Assembly: GCF_030440425.1 (NCBI RefSeq)
Contig: NZ_CP098023.1
Coordinates: 1,973,501-2,037,500, forward strand
Direction of reading: 5' to 3'
Length of the DNA: 64,000 nt
Origin: Microbulbifer sp. MI-G
GTDB taxonomy: Bacteria > Pseudomonadota > Gammaproteobacteria > Pseudomonadales > Cellvibrionaceae
Shown: positions 59,663 through 64,000 of the stretch, piece by piece
Position numbering within the stretch: the stretch's first letter is position 1
How the letters are laid out: each line of letters opens with the position of its first letter
Translations under genes and position numbers: made by a program
The notes under the pieces: model-generated
The model's database searches: none
What the model was told of the DNA's origin: nothing
Seen by the model: the letters and a program-made list of their open reading frames with translations, nothing else

Positions 59663-60430
59663 ATGTCTTACAAAATCGAAAACAGCATAAGTGTTGTAAT
59701 GCCCGCCTTTAACCTAGCTAAGTACATTGAACATTCGATAGAATCGGTTTTGAATCAAACGCATACAGATCTCGAGCTTATTGTAGTTAATGATTGCTCT
59801 ACAGATGAAACAGGTAATTTAATTGAAAAATTGGCTTGTTTTGATTCAAGAGTGAATGTGTTTCATAACAGAAAAAACCTAGGAGGAGCTGGTGCTAGAA
59901 ATATAGGTCTTGCGGCAGCACGTTTTAGGTATATCGCTTTTATTGATGGGGATGACCTTTGGCATCCAGAAAAATTGGAAAAGCAAATAGAAATTCTAAA
60001 AAATAGTGATGTACAATTAAGCTATACAGCTGTACAAAAGATTGATTCCTCTGGGAAATATTTTGGGGCAGTACAACAAATCAAACCTTTAATTAATTAT
60101 GATGGCCTCCTAAGTAACCCACTTATCGCCTGTTCAAGCGTGCTTTTGGACTATGATGCTGTAGGTAGGGTTCTGATGCCAGAAATCCGAAAGCGGCAAG
60201 ATTTTGCTTTTTGGCTTAAACTTCTTCGAAAAGGTATTGTGGCGAGAGGTATCAATGAACCATTGACTTACTACAGAGTGAGGCATGGATCACTGTCTTC
60301 AAATAAGTTAAGTGCTGCTAGATACACTTGGCAGGTTTATCGATCTCATGAAGGTTTACCATTCTGGCGGGCCCTCCCTAATTTTCTTTCTTATGCTTTA
60401 CACGGGGTGTTGAAAAAACTTAATCTGTGA
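59663..60430 (+). CDS. Glycosyltransferase family 2 (TuaG-like)
   Basis: This 255-residue GT-A enzyme begins 'MSYKIENSISVVMPAFNLAK'. It has 'VLNQTHTDLELIVVNDCSTD', 'NRKNLGGAGARNIGLAAARF', the DxD in 'YIAFIDGDDLWHPEKLEKQI' and the catalytic-base region 'EIRKRQDFAFWLKLLRKG'. The ending 'YYRVRHGSLSSNK' is typical of TuaG/WaaE-like GT2 enzymes in surface-glycan loci. A TTG one codon upstream is an alternative start. It is the last gene of the polysaccharide region on this side and is separated from the operon by the IS30 relic. Confidence 0.9.
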   Translation: MSYKIENSISVVMPAFNLAKYIEHSIESVLNQTHTDLELIVVNDCSTDETGNLIEKLACFDSRVNVFHNRKNLGGAGARNIGLAAARFRYIAFIDGDDLWHPEKLEKQIEILKNSDVQLSYTAVQKIDSSGKYFGAVQQIKPLINYDGLLSNPLIACSSVLLDYDAVGRVLMPEIRKRQDFAFWLKLLRKGIVARGINEPLTYYRVRHGSLSSNKLSAARYTWQVYRSHEGLPFWRALPNFLSYALHGVLKKLNL

Positions 60431-60922
60431 ATTTTGAATGCGGTTAGATCAATTTATGATCCGTGAGTTATATTTTTTCCTTAAAAATTTCAGATTATTC
60501 AAGCACGGATTCAATCTTGAAGTGCGTATCATTTATTCTGATTGCATCGCTAAATAAATAATTACCCATTAAGTTTTCCTGTGTCGAAATCTTAATATTT
60601 TTTTGATCGGTTATTTAAATCGTTTACCTATATATTAATCTGATCCTGGGTTATCTTTTAAAGTCGAAAGCGATTATGCAATCTCGCCTGCAAGGTCGGC
60701 CACATTTTCTCTACTCTTCGTGTTTTCAGCATACTACCAGACCATGTTGTTGCTAGTAGGCTGCCTGGAATAGATTGATGTTTTTCCAAGCACTAATGTG
60801 CCGCTGCCAGAAATCTTATTTACTCTGAGTAGGAATTTGAATCCCCAGGTCGTTAAAATCAGGAGAGCAGAGAAAAATGGTCCGGTCTTTCAAATGGGGT
60901 TACGTGATCGATTATCGTTATT
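60431..60922. other. Intergenic region at the island boundary
   Basis: About 490 bp between convergent genes, AT-rich on the left and more balanced on the right. I see no gene, no tRNA and no clear insertion-sequence end. It marks the change from polysaccharide genes to core genes. Confidence 0.4.
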
Positions 60923-61459
60923 TTACCACATAAGGTCATCGGGAATCTTGAAGTCAGCGTAAGGGTCGTCTTTGTCGTCTGGGTTCGTAGTCTGCGCCTG
61001 CTTCACTACGATATCACTATTGCGCTCGGCGATCTTGTCTGCGATCACCCTGGGAACCAGATCAAAACGTTGCTCCATCGCAACAATTGCCAGCCGGCCG
61101 GTTATCAAGTGCTCGTATAGTGCTTCAGTGACGTAAATCGTTTTGACCTTTTTGTCGAAGGTAAAATTATAGGCAATGTCTCCATTGCCCTGAGATTGGC
61201 GGTTATTGTCCACCAATTGCTTGATCTGTGCGGCGATGGCTTTCTGCTGGGCTGCGGCATCGCGTTGGGCATTTAAGGCGCGATCCCGTGCCATTTTATC
61301 GGTGCGGGCCTGCTGTACAGCCAATTTCGTTTCATCGATTCGTATTTCTGTGGACTTTTTGGCAACTTTTTGTTGCTTGCGTTTTTCCCTGCTGACCTGC
61401 TTGGCTTTCTTTTTGTCGACAAGCCCGGCTTGGAGCAGTTGGTCTTGAAGTGAGGTCAT
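60923..61459 (-). CDS. DUF2058 family protein (YaiL-like)
   Basis: This 178-residue, highly charged protein begins 'MTSLQDQLLQAGLVDKKKAK', the hallmark of DUF2058. The N-terminal half is a long basic and Gln/Ala-rich helix, likely a coiled coil (residues 15-85). The C-terminal half has 'YNFTFDKKVKTIYVTEALYE' and 'GRLAIVAMEQRFDLVPRVIA'. The function of the family is unknown; ribosome association of the E. coli member is sometimes suggested. It is upstream of nothing obvious and convergent with the GT2 gene. Confidence 0.88.
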   Translation of the reverse strand: MTSLQDQLLQAGLVDKKKAKQVSREKRKQQKVAKKSTEIRIDETKLAVQQARTDKMARDRALNAQRDAAAQQKAIAAQIKQLVDNNRQSQGNGDIAYNFTFDKKVKTIYVTEALYEHLITGRLAIVAMEQRFDLVPRVIADKIAERNSDIVVKQAQTTNPDDKDDPYADFKIPDDLMW

Positions 61460-61696
61460 GGTGTGTTTTCCGAAATATTGAGTTGAAACAGCTTAGCTTG
61501 TCACCGTTCAGCTTGACGGGATGACCAACAAGTCAATTTTCATCCAGATTTTATACCAAAAGGATACCGCAGGCATTTTACCCGAACTTAACCGATCTGC
61601 CGCACTATTAAAAGGGTAGTTCCTCCAGATGGCCTTTCTTATAAAGAGACAGCGGCCAGTTGCTTGGATAGAAAGAATCCGCGCTAGCTGATGAAA

Positions 61697-62689
61697 TCAA
61701 AAGGTCACTTCTTTTACTGCCCGTGCCACAGTATCAGCTTGCCCGCTGGAGGCTTTGGCCACAATTTCCTCGACACTGGCTAATTCGGTGCTGGCACCGC
61801 CGAGGGCTTTGAGCAGATCCTTGATCAGGGCAGTAAGTTCCAGGGCCATCACTGAGAAATCCGCATCGAATCGCTCAGCCGCCCCATCGGCATTTGTGTT
61901 GTCGGCTTTTTCCAGCAGTTCACTGCTGAATCTGATGCGTTTCAGGGCAAGTTGGTCATCCAGCAAAAATGTGATGCCATCGCGCCAAACCAGCCCTAAC
62001 CTGTACACCTGCATCCCGGCCAGCAGATGATTTTGGATCTCTTGTGCGCAAAGGTCCTGATTCTTGCAGCGGATCACACTGCCACTGTCTTTGGGATTGC
62101 GCAGTTCACACTCATGCTCGAAATCAAACTGTGCTGGTGCCTGCGATGTGGCGAGCCAATGGGTCATGGCCTGCTGCGGCAGGTTTTTGGCGGAGAGTGG
62201 GACCACAGCGAGGCTGCCGATGGCCTCGCGGAGGTTTTCCAGTAACTCCTCTGCGGCAGAAGCGGAAGAGGCATCAATTACCACCCAGTTGGACCGGGGG
62301 GAGAGGTAGGCGAAGTGCAAGCGGGAGCGCGCGAAGGCTTGGGGGCGCATCTCCAGCAGGACATCGTCCTTGAGGTTTTGCCGCTCCTTGCGGCCTACCT
62401 GGCGGGATTCCCTGTCGCTGATAGCCTGTGCCAGCGCCTCCACGCGTTCATTGACCACTGCGGCGGGAAGGATCTTCTCCTGCTTTTGGGCACAGATCAT
62501 GAGATATCCATTGGTGGCGTGCACGAGCTGGTTGCCGTGCCGGCCCAGAGGGGGTACCCACCCGTAGCGGACAGAATCCTGACTTCCGCAGGGAGAGAAT
62601 GCATGCGGCTCCAGCCATTGGTTGAGTGTTTCGGCGTTGAGGGTGAATTCTCTGGTTAAGCGATAAATACGAAGGTTTTTAAACCACAT
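61697..62689 (-). CDS. rdgC: Recombination-associated protein RdgC
   Basis: RdgC is a ring-shaped DNA-binding protein that limits RecA filament formation. I chose the start at 62689 ('MWFKNLRIYRL'), as in E. coli, over the in-frame ATG at 62701; this gives 330 residues. Conserved segments include 'FSPCGSQDSVRYGWVPPLG', 'YLMICAQKQEKILPAAVVNE', 'GSLAVVPLSAKNLPQQAMTH' and 'AERFDADFSVMALELTALI'. The C-terminus extends some 20 residues past the E. coli protein. It stands alone on the minus strand. Confidence 0.95.
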   Translation of the reverse strand: MWFKNLRIYRLTREFTLNAETLNQWLEPHAFSPCGSQDSVRYGWVPPLGRHGNQLVHATNGYLMICAQKQEKILPAAVVNERVEALAQAISDRESRQVGRKERQNLKDDVLLEMRPQAFARSRLHFAYLSPRSNWVVIDASSASAAEELLENLREAIGSLAVVPLSAKNLPQQAMTHWLATSQAPAQFDFEHECELRNPKDSGSVIRCKNQDLCAQEIQNHLLAGMQVYRLGLVWRDGITFLLDDQLALKRIRFSSELLEKADNTNADGAAERFDADFSVMALELTALIKDLLKALGGASTELASVEEIVAKASSGQADTVARAVKEVTF

Positions 62690-62944
62690 ACAGCTGGCCA
62701 TCTGTTATGAGTTGCGTGTGAAGCTGCAATTATGCGAAAACAGGTGTGACACAGCCAGTGTATTCTTCATGCGTACCGGGTTGGTTATTTCTTGTACTGC
62801 TGCGCCGATTTGGAGGGTTGTGCTGAGGCTTCGGTACCCAGGGCACCACAGTGGAATGGCGTGAAAAGCCAAGCCAACAGCGCGCCCTTTTTTTCAAAGA
62901 GGGTGTTCTCTATGTTACTCAGGCAGCCCCCAAGAGTGTGTGGT

Positions 62945-64000
62945 TTATTGCGTGTCAGTTTTACGGAGGATTCTGGCGATTACCGGACCGGCACGCTTGT
63001 CAAAATCACCGGGGGTAAAGCCCAGTAGTCTCAATGCGGTTGCTGCCACCTGATCCTGATACAGGGTTGCGCCGCCGGAAACCTCACCGATGTGCTTGAT
63101 ATCCGGACCCAGTGCTGCCATCCAGATCTCGTTGGAACCGGGTATTCCCCCCTTGTGCGGGTGATCCTTTTTGCCGAGAAACTGGGTGAGTGCCGGCCCG
63201 CTGGCATGGTGCGGCCAGGTTTCAGCCGTATTGCCGCGCCCGTGGTCCACTGTGACAAGCAGGTTGGTATTATCCCGGTAGCCTTCAATCGTTTGCAGGG
63301 TATTCCACAGATCCGCCAGGATAGCATCACTGCGATGAGCAGACTGCAGATACTGGTGATACTGTTCATCGTGGGCGAAATCATCGGTCTCCCCCAGGGC
63401 GATGTAGAGCACTTTCGGTTTTTTCTGAATCAGGTATTCCTTCGCCAGGCCATAGGTGAAGGCATCGGGGCGTACGTCCTTCCAGAAAATCGGCAACTGG
63501 CCTTGCAGTTCATTCAAAAAACGGGCGCGCATCGATAGCTGTGGCCAGATGGCGGGTTCCAGCCCGGCATTGACAAAAATACCGCTGCGTTCCCGGTTAA
63601 TAATGGCAGAAAAAACACCCCAGCTGCCAAACGCAGCGATATTTCTTTTGAAGCCGGGTTTTTTATGCAGCCATTCCAGAAAAGTGATATTGACATTGGG
63701 TATGGCCTCATTGGATTGGATGTTTGGGTCGGCGCGTCCGGTGAGTATTTCGTTGTAACCGGGGTAGGAAAACCACCAATTATTGGTAACACTCGCCCGG
63801 GATCCTCTATTGCGGTTGCCGGCGAGCACCCCGTGCTGTTCTACTGTGCTCCATATAAACGGCAGGAGCTTTTGACGTTTTTCCTGGGCAGACTTTCCCC
63901 CAAATTGCTCGATCAGTTGGGCCCTGTTTTCGGTGTATTTGTCGTGTTGGATAAGCTCCGGATCGTAGCCCGAAAAGACCTCCTGCCAGCGTAAACCGTC
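62945..64000 (-). CDS. Alkaline-phosphatase-superfamily protein (phosphodiesterase/phosphatase-like), 5' end outside window
   Basis: The frame is open from 62947 to the window edge, giving 351 visible residues; the start and signal peptide lie beyond 64000. The first visible residues 'DGLRWQEVFSGYDPEL' match the metal-site Asp and nucleophile region of type I phosphodiesterases. The other metal ligands appear in 'YIALGETDDFAHDEQYHQYL' and 'LLVTVDHGRGNTAETWPHHA'. 'HKGGIPGSNEIWMAALGPDI' is also typical. Such enzymes are normally periplasmic. The substrate is unknown. A GTG at 63829 is internal and should not be taken as the start. Confidence 0.85.
   Translation of the reverse strand, partial: DGLRWQEVFSGYDPELIQHDKYTENRAQLIEQFGGKSAQEKRQKLLPFIWSTVEQHGVLAGNRNRGSRASVTNNWWFSYPGYNEILTGRADPNIQSNEAIPNVNITFLEWLHKKPGFKRNIAAFGSWGVFSAIINRERSGIFVNAGLEPAIWPQLSMRARFLNELQGQLPIFWKDVRPDAFTYGLAKEYLIQKKPKVLYIALGETDDFAHDEQYHQYLQSAHRSDAILADLWNTLQTIEGYRDNTNLLVTVDHGRGNTAETWPHHASGPALTQFLGKKDHPHKGGIPGSNEIWMAALGPDIKHIGEVSGGATLYQDQVAATALRLLGFTPGDFDKRAGPVIARILRKTDTQ

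Overview
The window looks like a chromosome segment from a Gammaproteobacterium, probably a marine Cellvibrionales member of the Microbulbifer type. This rests on gene content: PutA with a divergent Lrp-type regulator, RdgC, a DUF2058 protein, RmuC, and an AddAB-like helicase/nuclease pair. The taxonomic call is an inference; no rRNA is present. The housekeeping stretches are GC-rich with long antisense shadow ORFs, while the polysaccharide genes are visibly AT-rich, which suggests they were acquired or exchanged separately.

Layout. (1) 1-437 is the right end of an IS3-family element, followed by a decayed IS3 orfA relic. (2) 773-5528 holds three genes in the order typical of the end of an O-antigen locus: NAD-dependent epimerase, WbpL/WecA-type initiating transferase, WbpM-type 4,6-dehydratase. 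(3) 5756-27613 is core sequence: acyl-CoA dehydrogenase, lrp-putA divergent pair, an internally deleted IS3 copy, DAHP synthase, AddA/AddB-like pair, murI, rmuC, AEC transporter, DUF2489 protein, APS kinase (cysC), a large secreted or anchored hydrolase-like protein, then tRNA-Val and tRNA-Asp. (4) 27825-30364 contains a small ORF, a PLP-dependent desulfhydrase/ACC-deaminase homologue with a polyalanine microsatellite, and nadK. (5) 30374-43607 is polysaccharide locus part A: wecB, wecC, a 1600-residue multidomain FkbM/coiled-coil/CgeB/GT protein, a glycosyltransferase relic, an ISXO2-type transposase, a deacetylase-like/sulfotransferase fusion and a heparinase II/III-like lyase. (6) 43608-52498 is a mobile-element graveyard: pieces of IS256, IS66, three different IS3 elements, two group II introns (one inserted in an IS3 transposase gene) and IS5. 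(7) 52923-60430 is polysaccharide locus part B: a translationally coupled operon of an unknown 180-residue protein, two glycosyltransferases and an ABC-exporter-like membrane domain fused to a degenerate kinase-fold domain, then two GT2 enzymes separated by an IS30 relic. (8) 60923-64000 returns to core genes: DUF2058 protein, rdgC and a truncated alkaline-phosphatase-superfamily protein.

How it fits together. WecB and WecC make UDP-ManNAc and UDP-ManNAcA, which supply an N-acetylated uronic acid. Several GT4, GT2 and CgeB-type enzymes could build the chain. The sulfotransferase needs PAPS, and an APS kinase lies 15 kb upstream. The heparinase-like lyase would cleave a uronic-acid polymer. 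The joint inference is a sulfated, uronic-acid-containing surface glycan. No Wza, Wzc, Wzx, Wzy or complete ABC exporter is visible, so the unusual TMD-pseudokinase fusion at 55848-57614 is the most interesting unexplained component.
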